Part shown: positions 43,357 to 51,330 of the stretch, piece by piece
How positions within the stretch are numbered: the stretch's first letter is position 1
Layout of the letters: every line of letters begins with the position of its first letter
Assembly (NCBI RefSeq): GCF_000520815.1
Contig: NZ_ASRY01000047.1
Location: 1-54,272 of the forward strand
DNA from: Paenibacillus maysiensis
GTDB lineage: Bacteria > Bacillota > Bacilli > Paenibacillales > Paenibacillaceae
Direction of reading: 5' to 3'
DNA: 54,272 nucleotides
Notes under the pieces: model-generated
Told to the model about the DNA's origin: nothing
What the model saw: only the letters and a program-made list of their open reading frames with translations
Databases searched by the model: none
Made by a program: the position numbers and the translations under genes

Positions 43357-44282
43357 AGGGCACGCTCCTCCCTTGGCTGTGTTCCGACTGCTTGCTCCAG
43401 ATTTTTCCTGGCGTTCAACCGAACGATAGCCTTGGAAATCATCCCGCGCTGCGGCGCAAAAATCAGGCTCACGCCGAACACGACAGTCGCACACAGCACA
43501 CACAACGGCCCTGTGGGCAGATTTTGCCCCAGAGAACTAATAATTGTTCCACCGAAGCCCGCTATAGCACCAAATAAGCCCGACAGACACACCATGACAC
43601 CCAGCTTCTCCGTCCAGTATCTTGCCGATACTGCGGGTGTAATCAACAAGGCCGCCATCATAATGACACCCACCGCCTGAATCCCGGCAACCACCGCAAT
43701 AACAATCAACAGCATCAACAGTTTATCCAGCAAGCCTGCCGGAAAACCAAGTCCACGAGCAAAGCCGGGATCAAAGCTAAGCAGCTTAAATTCCTTGAAG
43801 AACAATATACAGATCCCGATCAGCACCACTGAAATTGCCGCCATCGTGTAAACATCAGACAATACCATCGCCGCTGCCTGACCAAACAGAAATTTATCCA
43901 ACCCGCTCTGATTCCCCGCTCCGCTGTGCTGAATTTCCGTCAAGAGCATGATGCCAAAGCCGAAAAATACAGACAGCACGGCTGCAATCGCCGAATCGCT
44001 TTTGATTCGTGAGTATCGGGTCAGCGCACTGATGGCAAAAGTGGCAACAATGCCTGCAATGGCGGCCCCGATCATAAATCCAAATACAGATTTTGTGCCC
44101 GTAATCATAAACGCTACACATACCCCCGGCAAAGCCGCATGTGCCAAGGCATCCCCCATGAGCGACTGCTTGCGCAAATACATAAAGCTGCCAATCACCC
44201 CGCTGCTTAAACCGAGCAAAATGCAGCCCAGCAAAATCCACTGCATATTCGGGTCGGTCAAAAGCGTTGCCAAGCTTGTCAT
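43353..44282 (-). CDS. mntC: Manganese ABC transporter permease (MntC-like)
   Basis: This 309-residue ABC-3 permease has about eight helices, with GSFMYLRKQSLMGDALAHAALPGV, FDPGFARGLGFP, and IQAVGVIMMAALLITPAVSARYWT (in part). ATG at 44282 with GAGG eight bases ahead; a GTG at 44291 overlapping the mntB stop is an alternative. Homologous to but distinct from MntD, giving a hetero-dimeric channel. Confidence 0.9.
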   Translation of the reverse strand: MTSLATLLTDPNMQWILLGCILLGLSSGVIGSFMYLRKQSLMGDALAHAALPGVCVAFMITGTKSVFGFMIGAAIAGIVATFAISALTRYSRIKSDSAIAAVLSVFFGFGIMLLTEIQHSGAGNQSGLDKFLFGQAAAMVLSDVYTMAAISVVLIGICILFFKEFKLLSFDPGFARGLGFPAGLLDKLLMLLIVIAVVAGIQAVGVIMMAALLITPAVSARYWTEKLGVMVCLSGLFGAIAGFGGTIISSLGQNLPTGPLCVLCATVVFGVSLIFAPQRGMISKAIVRLNARKNLEQAVGTQPREERAL

Positions 44283-44287
44283 ACCGC

Positions 44288-45052
44288 TCACCTCACTCCG
44301 AGTATCGTGCCGGAATCCGGGCCTGTTTTGAGTATGCTCAGACGTCCGCCATACGTACGTTGCAGATTTTCCTCGGTAAAAATATCTGCCGTCTCTCCAA
44401 ACGCCATCAGGTGCCCGTTCAACAGCATAACCTGGTCAAAATAATCCGTGACCGTAGACAAATCATGATGAACGACAAGTACGGTTTTACCCTGCTGTTT
44501 CAGATCATTGAGCAATGAAATAATGGCTTTTTCTGTTGCAGCGTCCACACCGACAAACGGTTCATCCATAAAATAAAGCTGAGCGTCCTGCGCGAGTGCT
44601 CTGGCTAAAAAAACACGCTGCTGCTGCCCGCCGGATAACTGACTGATTTGCCTGTTCGCATAGTCTCTCATACCTACCTTGTCCAGACTCTCCAGCGCAG
44701 CCTGACGGTCAGCGACTCCAGGTCGCTTAAACCAGCCCAGTCTGCCATACCGTCCCATCATAACCACATCCAGCGCATTCGTCGGAAAATCCCAATCCAC
44801 CGACTCCCGCTGCGGTACATAGCCAACCTTGAGCAACTGTTGCTTATAGGGCTTGCCGTAGACCAGCACCTCTCCCATGAGCTTTGGTATCAGTCCAAGT
44901 GCTGCCTTGATCAACGTAGATTTTCCAGCCCCGTTCGGGCCGATAATACCAATCAGCTTGCCTTCCGGCACCTCGAAGGAAACGTCAAGCAGAACGGGCT
45001 TTTTTTGATAAGCTACAGATAAATCACGAACCACAAGCGGTGAATGCCCCAT
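44288..45052 (-). CDS. mntB: Manganese ABC transporter ATP-binding protein
   Basis: This 254-residue ATPase has Walker A GPNGAGKST, the metal-importer Q-loop VGYVPQRESVDWDFP, signature LSGGQQQR, Walker B LYFMDEPFVGVD and H-loop VVHHDLSTV. The DWDFP after the Q-loop is typical of MntB/TroB/ZnuC-type ATPases. It lies 15 bases after mntA. Confidence 0.93.
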   Translation of the reverse strand: MGHSPLVVRDLSVAYQKKPVLLDVSFEVPEGKLIGIIGPNGAGKSTLIKAALGLIPKLMGEVLVYGKPYKQQLLKVGYVPQRESVDWDFPTNALDVVMMGRYGRLGWFKRPGVADRQAALESLDKVGMRDYANRQISQLSGGQQQRVFLARALAQDAQLYFMDEPFVGVDAATEKAIISLLNDLKQQGKTVLVVHHDLSTVTDYFDQVMLLNGHLMAFGETADIFTEENLQRTYGGRLSILKTGPDSGTILGVR

Positions 45053-45067
45053 GTGTTTTCTCCTCCT

Positions 45068-46039
45068 TTATTTAAGAGCTTTAACAATCGTATTAACGTT
45101 ATGCTTGACCATTCCAACATACGTACCGTCTTCCGTGCCTTCCTCACCCATCGCATCCGAATACAGCTCGCCGCCAACCTTGATTGTATGGCCCTGCTGC
45201 GCTGCTCCCTGGATGACCGCATCTATAGCCTTTCTCGGAACGCTGGATTCTACGAATATAGCCTTGATTTTATGTTCAACCAAATAATCACGCAGCTTGG
45301 TCACATCCTGAGAACCCGCTTCGGATTCTGTACTCATTCCTTGAAGGCCTCTCACTTGAATGCCGTAGGCATCTCCGAAATAGCCAAAAGCATCATGGGC
45401 CGTGACAAGCACGCGCTGGGCTTCTGGTATGCTTGCAATCTGCTCCCTCGTGTAAGCATCCAGCTTCCGCAGCTCAGCGAGATAGGCTTCTGCATTGGCC
45501 TTATAATCCTCCGCATGAGCAGCATCAAGCGCCGACAATTCATCTCTGACGGTTTCTACCGCAGACATCCAGTTTTGTACATTAAACCAGATATGCGGAT
45601 CATGCTCCGACCCCATTTCCGGGCTACCTGAGCGCAACTGATCCTGAGCAATATTTTTGGACACAGGTACGACAGGTTTTTGCTTGCCGATCTTCTCCAA
45701 AATATTCTGCATTTTCCCTTCCAGATGCAGTCCGTTATAAAAAATAATATCCGCCTGATCCAGTTTGCGCATATCTCCCTGAGAAGCCTTGTACAAATGT
45801 GGGTCAACGCCTGACTTCATAATGCCTGTAACCTCCACATGATTACCGCCTACCTTGCCGACAATATCAGAAATCATGCCAATGGTAGCTGTGGCCTTTA
45901 TTTTTTGCCCCGCCTCTCCGGTAGCTCCCTGCTCCGCCTTCTTACTATTAGTGCATGCACTTGCTACAACTAAAACCAGGAACAATGTTCCTGCCATCAA
46001 AGCCCATCGCGGTACAGTCGTCTTAAACCGTTTATTCAT
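45068..46039 (-). CDS. mntA: Manganese/zinc-binding lipoprotein (TroA/MntA type)
   Basis: This 323-residue protein has a lipoprotein signal (VASACTN lipobox near residue 28) and a cluster A-I binding fold. Metal ligands seen are His in GVDPHLYKAS, His in EHDPHIWFN, His in VTAHDAFGYFG and Asp in LYSDAMG. Having His rather than Glu at the third place resembles TroA/ZnuA; manganese is inferred from the MntR-like operator. First gene of the unit. Confidence 0.9.
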   Translation of the reverse strand: MNKRFKTTVPRWALMAGTLFLVLVVASACTNSKKAEQGATGEAGQKIKATATIGMISDIVGKVGGNHVEVTGIMKSGVDPHLYKASQGDMRKLDQADIIFYNGLHLEGKMQNILEKIGKQKPVVPVSKNIAQDQLRSGSPEMGSEHDPHIWFNVQNWMSAVETVRDELSALDAAHAEDYKANAEAYLAELRKLDAYTREQIASIPEAQRVLVTAHDAFGYFGDAYGIQVRGLQGMSTESEAGSQDVTKLRDYLVEHKIKAIFVESSVPRKAIDAVIQGAAQQGHTIKVGGELYSDAMGEEGTEDGTYVGMVKHNVNTIVKALK

Positions 46040-46123
46040 GCTTCAACATCCTCCTCTATTTATATGTATTTGGAACAAACTATTTCATGATGTCAATTAT
46101 TTTTTACTAATACTATATTTTAG

Positions 46124-46159
46124 AGTATACACTAAAATGTTTCCCTAAGGAAACATTTT
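46124..46159 (-). promoter_or_regulatory. MntR-like operator and promoter of mntABCD
   Basis: AAAATGTTTCC (46134-46144) and GGAAACATTTT (46149-46159) form a perfect inverted repeat with a four-base centre CTAA. It resembles the Bacillus MntR box (TTTGCCTTAAGGAAAC-like). On the minus strand TATACT (46124-46129) serves as a -10, and the repeat covers the spacer and -35, as expected for a repressor site. Confidence 0.7.
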
Positions 46160-46276
46160 AAATATAAAAATCTATTTATCCTGTCAGTCCGTTCGATTTT
46201 AGCTCTCCGAATGTGTAATATATAGAAGATATCCAATCGTTAAAACGAAAGAACATATATAAAGAAGGGGAAGATC

Positions 46277-47086
46277 ATGGAGCAAACAGGATACGGCCCT
46301 TACCGGGACAAGCATCAACAACATCGAACACGGAAAATGCTGCTCATTTTTATGCTGCTGTGCTGTCTGATCCCTCTCACTTCCTGTGCACGAGGGGATG
46401 TCCATGTAGATGTTCATCTGGATCAGAGCGTGGATATGGACGCTTCGTTCAGTGTAAACAATCAGACGCTGGTGATCCTGAATAATCCCGGGCTGCTGGA
46501 CCGCTTGGCCAAGCGGATTCAAGGCAACAATCTAAATGTTCAGCCACTATCTGAGCAGGGAAGAAAGGGTTATCAAATCAAAGGGCACTATCAAGGAGAT
46601 TGGAGTACAAGCGGAAAAAGTCTCAATCAGGGTTTAAATTTACCTGAGGGATTGGAATTTAAACGCGTTGTGACCCCACATTTTTTCACAACGAATGTTG
46701 ATCTTACGGTGAAGCTCGATCTGCCACGGATGCTTCCTGAAGAAGCTCGGGGACTGAGTGACAAATTGGAGCAAATGAATGTGTTCGCACGCAAAATACT
46801 GGAGCGGCAGCTTGATCTTAATTTTAGCCTATCCTTACCGATCCAGCCAGCCGCCAGCAATGCCGACAGTATATCGGCAGACGGGAAAACGCTACGTTGG
46901 GATATTGCCCCATTAGAGTCTAATGAGCTAAAGTTATCCGTCAACGTCCCCAATCTGCGTCATATCATATATGTAGCCGTTGCCGGCCTGATCCTGATTG
47001 CGGCAGTTGTGATATGGCGGATCCGTCGTCATCGCTCCAAAAAGGGCTCTGAAAAGGAAGCTGCTCCTCCGAAACCTGAATCCTGA
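46277..47086 (+). CDS. Membrane-anchored lipoprotein (DUF3153-like)
   Basis: This 269-residue protein has a cytosolic basic head, a hydrophobic signal with lipobox PLTSCA (Cys at about residue 37), a beta-rich outside domain and a C-terminal membrane helix (IIYVAVAGLILIAAVVIW) followed by a Lys/Arg-rich tail. The double anchor (lipid plus helix) matches the DUF3153 group by memory. Function unknown. GAAGGGGAAG precedes the ATG. It is divergent from mntA and converges on the DCC gene with four bases between stops. Confidence 0.8.
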   Translation: MEQTGYGPYRDKHQQHRTRKMLLIFMLLCCLIPLTSCARGDVHVDVHLDQSVDMDASFSVNNQTLVILNNPGLLDRLAKRIQGNNLNVQPLSEQGRKGYQIKGHYQGDWSTSGKSLNQGLNLPEGLEFKRVVTPHFFTTNVDLTVKLDLPRMLPEEARGLSDKLEQMNVFARKILERQLDLNFSLSLPIQPAASNADSISADGKTLRWDIAPLESNELKLSVNVPNLRHIIYVAVAGLILIAAVVIWRIRRHRSKKGSEKEAAPPKPES

Positions 47087-47090
47087 ACAG

Positions 47091-47501
47091 TTAAAAAAAT
47101 CGTTGCCTAATTTCTGGTGGGGGGATCTGACATTGATCCTCTTCATCCTTGCCAAACCAGCGGTATCGGTTACGCGCCACCCAGTTATAGACTGCATTGC
47201 GTATAAAGCGAGGAACGAGGATGAAGACATAGGCCAGCGGATATGGAAAACAAAGACGTCTGGCAATCCGCAGAGCTGCGGTTGACCTCGTGTAATACAT
47301 ACCGTCTTCAATTAATACGAACGTATCCAGCTTATCCGTTGACAATCCTCCTGCACGCAATAGCTTTTGTCCCTGCTCGGATTGCAGGGAACCAAAATGA
47401 AACGTCCCCTTCGGGTCACGCTTAATAATGAAGCGGGCCGCCCCCTGACAAAAATGGCATACACCATCCACCAACACAATCGAATGATCAGACTGCTTCA
47501 T
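47091..47501 (-). CDS. DCC-family thiol-disulfide oxidoreductase (DUF393, YuxK-like)
   Basis: This 136-residue protein opens with the DCC motif VLVDGVCHFCQGAARFII (CxxC active site), followed by FHFGSLQSEQGQKLL and the STAALRIARRL pattern typical of the family. A role in thiol redox chemistry is predicted. Its promoter is not obvious; a hairpin at 47561-47586 separates it from the upstream gene. Confidence 0.88.
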   Translation of the reverse strand: MKQSDHSIVLVDGVCHFCQGAARFIIKRDPKGTFHFGSLQSEQGQKLLRAGGLSTDKLDTFVLIEDGMYYTRSTAALRIARRLCFPYPLAYVFILVPRFIRNAVYNWVARNRYRWFGKDEEDQCQIPPPEIRQRFF

Positions 47502-47560
47502 AAATGCATTTCACCTCCAGGAAATAAACAACAGATACAATCAACAATACGAATATAAAC

Positions 47561-47586
47561 AAAAAAACGCCGAAATCATCCGACGC
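47561..47586 (-). terminator. Terminator after the Cys-rich small gene
   Basis: On the minus strand GCGTCGG pairs weakly with TTCGGCG, followed by TTTTTTT at 47561-47567. Confidence 0.5.
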
Positions 47587-47624
47587 TTGTTTAACAATGT
47601 ATAGGCTTTTACCTGTTTTGAGAA

Positions 47625-47903
47625 CTAGCTCAATGCTTTCTCAAACAGCTGTTTCGAATTAATTTGCTCTAAAAACTCATCATGGAACTTATCCATACAC
47701 TTGCAGATAAAATCCTTATGGCATACCGGGCAAGGCGTCGTTAGCAGTCGACTAATATTCGTCAAGGTCCACTCCGGATTACGTTGAGAAAAAACGCGGC
47801 ACTCCGTTCCATCGGCCAAACTCATTTTAAACTCATAAAGCCCTTCTTTTTCGTTGCTGCCAGCCAGCGTGAAATTAACAATATTCGGTCTGTAAGACAT
47901 CAT
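47625..47903 (-). CDS. Small protein with CPVC and CKC cysteine motifs
   Basis: This 92-residue protein is unrecognised. The first half reads as a beta-rich domain (PNIVNFTLAGSNEKEGLYEFKMSLADGTECRVFS, in part). The second has TTPCPVCHKDFICKCMDKF, four clustered Cys that could bind zinc. No membrane segment. The ATG at 47903 follows GGGTGAT; a second ATG is the next codon. It lies between redox genes. Confidence 0.75.
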   Translation of the reverse strand: MMSYRPNIVNFTLAGSNEKEGLYEFKMSLADGTECRVFSQRNPEWTLTNISRLLTTPCPVCHKDFICKCMDKFHDEFLEQINSKQLFEKALS

Positions 47904-48023
47904 ATCACCCGTATTTTTCAAATTTGTTTCGTACCTGATGACCAGAATCACCTAAGCCATCTTAATGAATTTTGGCGATGATGTCAAATGGTCTCGGATC
48001 TCTGCGAATCGAGGTCTAGATGC

Positions 48024-48047
48024 AAAAGCCGCCGATGAATCGGCGGC
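48024..48047 (-). terminator. Terminator after ohr
   Basis: On the minus strand GCCGCCGAT pairs perfectly with ATCGGCGGC around two bases, followed by TTTTG. Confidence 0.88.
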
Positions 48048-48075
48048 AGGAACGTAAAGATTATGTGCTTCGCGA

Positions 48076-48495
48076 TCAAATGACGTTCAGCTCGACGTCA
48101 ATGTTGCCACGAATCGCCTTGGAATATGGACAAAAATCATGCGCTTGACGTGCCAAATCTTCAGCCTGGGAACGTTCAACACCCGGTATTTTCACGTCCA
48201 GACGCACTGCCAATTGGAAGCCGCCGTCGCTCGGGTCCTTACCGATGGACACGTGGCTGGTTACCTCAACATGATCCACTTTTACCTTGGCTTTGCGGGC
48301 TACATTAGCCAATGCACTCTCATAACAGGCGCCATAGCCTGCCGCAAACAATTGCTCAGGATTCGTGGCCTCTCCACCTGCACCACCCAATTCCTTCGGT
48401 GTACTGAGCTTATGCTTCAAAACTCCGTCCGATGAAGCGACAGAACCGTCTCTTCCGCCATGTACCGTTGCTGATGCTGTGTATAATGCTTCCAT
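48076..48495 (-). CDS. ohr: Organic hydroperoxide resistance protein (Ohr/OsmC family)
   Basis: This 139-residue protein has the start MEALYTASATVHGGRDG, the peroxidatic Cys in FAAGYGACYESAL and the resolving Cys in HDFCPYSKAIRGNI, the Ohr pattern. It reduces organic hydroperoxides with lipoylated partners. An AAGGAGAGAT site precedes the ATG. No OhrR regulator gene is adjacent. Confidence 0.93.
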   Translation of the reverse strand: MEALYTASATVHGGRDGSVASSDGVLKHKLSTPKELGGAGGEATNPEQLFAAGYGACYESALANVARKAKVKVDHVEVTSHVSIGKDPSDGGFQLAVRLDVKIPGVERSQAEDLARQAHDFCPYSKAIRGNIDVELNVI

Positions 48496-48688
48496 GATTT
48501 CATCTCTCCTTCTTTATATGGTTTACATTCGCCGGGATCATCGCCTTGTTAATGATGATTTCCTTCTCGTATGTACTTTAAACAAACCACACAAAATGAA
48601 TCACTGGAGAGCGCGGATTTATAATATGACCGACAACCTTGCGTGGGCTAAAATAAGATTAACTTGCTTAACCGCACAAAAGTTGCAC

Positions 48689-48716
48689 TAGACAAAAACT
48701 ATTGTGGGTGTACAAT
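48689..48716 (+). promoter_or_regulatory. Promoter of mntH
   Basis: TAGACA (48689-48694), a 16-base spacer and TACAAT (48711-48716). No clear MntR-type inverted repeat was found around it. Confidence 0.55.
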
Positions 48717-48780
48717 AGGGATTAGGCAATAGCTATGTCACTAATAATATATTCCAACATGGATAAAGAAGGTGAAGCGT

Positions 48781-50100
48781 ATGAGAAATACAAATGGTAA
48801 CCTGGCGGAAATAGCTTCATTATCGGAAGTGAATCGCTCCTTGAACATCCCGAAGGACGGCACGTGGTTTCGGAAATTCCTTGCCTTTGCCGGACCCGGC
48901 TATATGGTCGCTGTCGGCTATATGGACCCCGGCAACTGGGCTACAGACATTGCGGGCGGATCGCAATTTGGCTATACACTGCTCAGTGTCATTCTGATCT
49001 CCAATTTGATGGCCATCCTACTGCAAGCCTTATCTGGCAAGCTCGGCATTGCCACAGGTAAAGACTTGGCTCAAATGTGCCGCGAAGCCTATAGTCGCCC
49101 GGTCGCGATCGGCTTATGGCTTTTATGCGAAATCGCCATCGCAGCCATGGATTTGGCCGAGGTCATCGGTTCAGCCATCGCACTAAAGCTGCTGTTCGGT
49201 ATACCACTATTGTACGGTGTTCTGATTACCGCATTTGATGTCATGCTCATTTTATTGTTGCAAAACAAAGGTTTTCGTGCTTTGGAAACGCTGGTCATTG
49301 TACTGATGGTGACGATTGCCGGCTGCTTTGGCATCAATCTCGTTTTGGCCCAACCAGAATGGAGCAGCGTGATGGGTGGCTTTGTACCGGACTCACAAAT
49401 TTTGACCAACCCAAGCATGTTGTATATCGCCATCGGTATTATGGGCGCTACCGTGATGCCCCATAACCTGTACCTGCATTCGTCCATCGTACAAACTCGT
49501 AAATTCGAGCAGACGTCAGCAGGCAAACGGGAGGCTATCAAATTCGCGACATGGGATTCGAGTATAGCGCTCATGTTCGCCCTGTTTATCAATGCCGCGA
49601 TTCTGATCGTCGCCGCAGCCGTGTTCCATACAGCAGGAAAAACCGATGTGGCGGAAATCAGCGATGCTTTCTATCTGCTGTCGCCATTACTCGGAACCAC
49701 ACTCGCCAGTATCCTGTTCGGGGTGGCGCTGCTCGCTTCCGGTCAGAATTCAACCGTAACCGGTACCTTAGCCGGGCAAATCGTCATGGAGGGCTTTCTC
49801 AGCCTTCGTCTCGCGCCTTGGCTGCGCCGTCTGGTAACCAGACTCATCGCTATCATTCCAGCGGTGATCGTCACAGCAATCGCGGGTGAAAAAGGGGCCG
49901 AAGAATTGCTCGTGCTAAGTCAGGTCATTCTGTCCATCCAGCTTCCCTTTGCCATCATCCCATTGCTGATCTTCACCAGCGACAAAAAGCGTATGGGTGA
50001 GTTTGCGAACAAAACATGGCAAAAAGTATTAGCCTGGATCGTGACCGCTGTCATTATTATCTTGAATGTGGTGCTCATCGTTCAAACGATTTCAGGATGA
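48781..50100 (+). CDS. mntH: Nramp-family manganese transporter
   Basis: This 439-residue protein has 11 or so membrane helices and the Nramp metal-site motifs: [15 protein letters not shown] in helix 1 and [14 protein letters not shown] in helix 6. It is a proton-driven Mn2+ (or Fe2+) importer. ATG at 48781 has GAAGG eight bases ahead; an in-frame GTG at 48772 overlaps that site. A second Mn2+ system close to mntABCD. It is monocistronic, with promoter and terminator. Confidence 0.95.
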   Translation: MRNTNGNLAEIASLSEVNRSLNIPKDGTWFRKFLAFAGPGYMVAVGYMDPGNWATDIAGGSQFGYTLLSVILISNLMAILLQALSGKLGIATGKDLAQMCREAYSRPVAIGLWLLCEIAIAAMDLAEVIGSAIALKLLFGIPLLYGVLITAFDVMLILLLQNKGFRALETLVIVLMVTIAGCFGINLVLAQPEWSSVMGGFVPDSQILTNPSMLYIAIGIMGATVMPHNLYLHSSIVQTRKFEQTSAGKREAIKFATWDSSIALMFALFINAAILIVAAAVFHTAGKTDVAEISDAFYLLSPLLGTTLASILFGVALLASGQNSTVTGTLAGQIVMEGFLSLRLAPWLRRLVTRLIAIIPAVIVTAIAGEKGAEELLVLSQVILSIQLPFAIIPLLIFTSDKKRMGEFANKTWQKVLAWIVTAVIIILNVVLIVQTISG

Positions 50101-50123
50101 CAAGACGTTCGGATATAACCATT

Positions 50124-50176
50124 AAAAAGAGGTATTCCACAGGCCATAAACGGCATAGGGATATCTCTTTTCTTTT
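50124..50176 (+). terminator. Terminator after mntH
   Basis: AAAAAGAGGTATtCC pairs with GGgATATCTCTTTT, with an inner GGCC/GGC loop; TTTTCTTTTC follows. Confidence 0.75.
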
Positions 50177-50450
50177 CTCAAACGGGGGGGAGGGGGAGTG
50201 CTCTTCGTTTGAAATTATTATAATAAACATCAGTATTTGTCATTATAATTAAGGGTCCAGACAGCAGATGGCGAAGCAGATTTATCTTTCATCACTACCC
50301 CACTCAACTCAGTTAATTTAAATGCGGATCATTTTTCTAATATGTTAAGATTAGTTCCGCATTCTTTTTCACAAATCTAGCATCAAGCATACTCTCATGA
50401 TCTCCATACCCATTACGGATCGATATTCCCCAGTTGTAGAGTGCTGACCC
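50177..50450. other. Non-coding part of the 674-base gap after mntH
   Basis: Apart from the hairpin at 50321-50368, no gene or strong signal was recognised here. The rest of the gap holds a gene remnant (50451-50690) and an inverted repeat (50704-50749). Confidence 0.5.
50321..50368 (+). terminator. Terminator-like hairpin in the gap after mntH
   Basis: AATGCGGA (50321-50328) pairs with TCCGCATT (50356-50363) around an AT-rich loop, followed by CTTTTT. No plus-strand gene ends just before it, so it may be a relic of a lost gene. Confidence 0.5.
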
Positions 50451-50690
50451 TTATCCGGAATTCATTAGGTGTTCCAAATAGGAATAGTGCTTCTGAATTT
50501 TCTCACCTATATGATGATGAAAAAACTCTCCCTCACTTTGCAACTGTGGGTACTGTTTCAACAAGAATCCAATAAAATTTACTCACGAACCTGTTCGCCC
50601 TGCTTTTCAAGAGATTTTGTGACTTCAAAAGCCTGATTACCAATCTTCAATCGTATGTCAATTATTTCAAGTAATATTCTTTACTTCCTT
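50451..50690 (-). pseudogene. Frameshifted remnant of an unknown regulator-like gene
   Basis: Translating the minus strand gives IDIRLKIGNQAFEVTKSLEK onward to a stop, then, one frame over, a stretch containing IGFLLKQYPQLQSEGEFF and ending at LEHLMNSG with TAA at 50451-50453. Together they read as the amphipathic C-terminal part of one protein interrupted by a frameshift. No start codon with a ribosome site is found. The family could not be named. Confidence 0.45.
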
Positions 50691-50703
50691 AGTTTGTAAT
50701 GCT

Positions 50704-50749
50704 ATAGTAAAATTATAATACTAAATGTTTAGTATTATAATTTTACTAT
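50704..50749. promoter_or_regulatory. 46-base inverted repeat ahead of padR (operator candidate)
   Basis: Two perfect 22-base arms (50704-50725 and 50728-50749) flank a two-base centre. The sequence is almost pure A/T and contains TATAAT in both arms. It ends 10 bases ahead of the padR ribosome site, so it most likely holds the core promoter and the PadR autoregulatory operator. Confidence 0.7.
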
Positions 50750-50774
50750 TAAACTTTATGGAGGAGATATCATT

Positions 50775-51317
50775 TTGAGTACGACACGTGTAATGGTTCT
50801 TGGTCTTTTATTACAATATGGAGCAATGTCCGGATATGAAATACAACAAAAGATGCAATCCGCTCAAACGGATAAATGGGCTTATGTGCAACCAGCTTCT
50901 ATATATCATGCCTTAAAAAAGCTGGATTCAGAAGGAATTGTACATTTGAAAACGTTAGAACAGACAGGGAATCGGTCAAAAGCTATATATGCGATCACGG
51001 AGACTGGAAAAAGTGAGTTTAGTCGGCTTTTAATCGAATCATTTAAAGAATCTTCTGTTGTATTTCCAACAGCACTGTACACAGCTTTAACTTTTATGGA
51101 TGAGGCTGCGCTCCATGAAATTGAAGAGGCTTTAAGCTCTCAACAGCAAGCCATCGAAAAAATCTATAGAGATATGAAATTGGGGCAAGAACAAAAAGCT
51201 GAACTTATGAATATCCCCGTAAACGTCATGTTAATTTTCAGAAATATTTATGATCAATGCGAGCTTCAATTAAAATTTGTTAAACAAATCAAAGAGGAAA
51301 TCAGAAAAAATTTATGA
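50775..51317 (+). CDS. PadR-family transcriptional regulator
   Basis: This 180-residue protein has the PadR winged helix: VMVLGLLLQYGAMSGYEIQQKM...WAYVQPASIYHALKKLDSEGIV, with the R/K..YAITETGK wing (in part), and a C-terminal helical Vir_act_alpha_C-like dimerisation region. It starts with TTG at 50775, GGAGGAG eight bases ahead. It is followed at once by an MFS exporter, the usual arrangement for a drug-responsive PadR repressor such as LmrR. Confidence 0.92.
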   Translation: MSTTRVMVLGLLLQYGAMSGYEIQQKMQSAQTDKWAYVQPASIYHALKKLDSEGIVHLKTLEQTGNRSKAIYAITETGKSEFSRLLIESFKESSVVFPTALYTALTFMDEAALHEIEEALSSQQQAIEKIYRDMKLGQEQKAELMNIPVNVMLIFRNIYDQCELQLKFVKQIKEEIRKNL

Positions 51318-51330
51318 GGAGGATGTAATA

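Noticed and set aside
48640..48780. MntR box ahead of mntH
   Set aside because: Only a poor partial match (TTGCTTAACCGCA region near 48664) could be drawn; no inverted repeat like that ahead of mntA.
50704..50749. The inverted repeat ahead of padR as an intrinsic terminator
   Set aside because: The stem is almost entirely A/T, it is not followed by a T run, and it abuts the ribosome site of padR, which fits an operator better.
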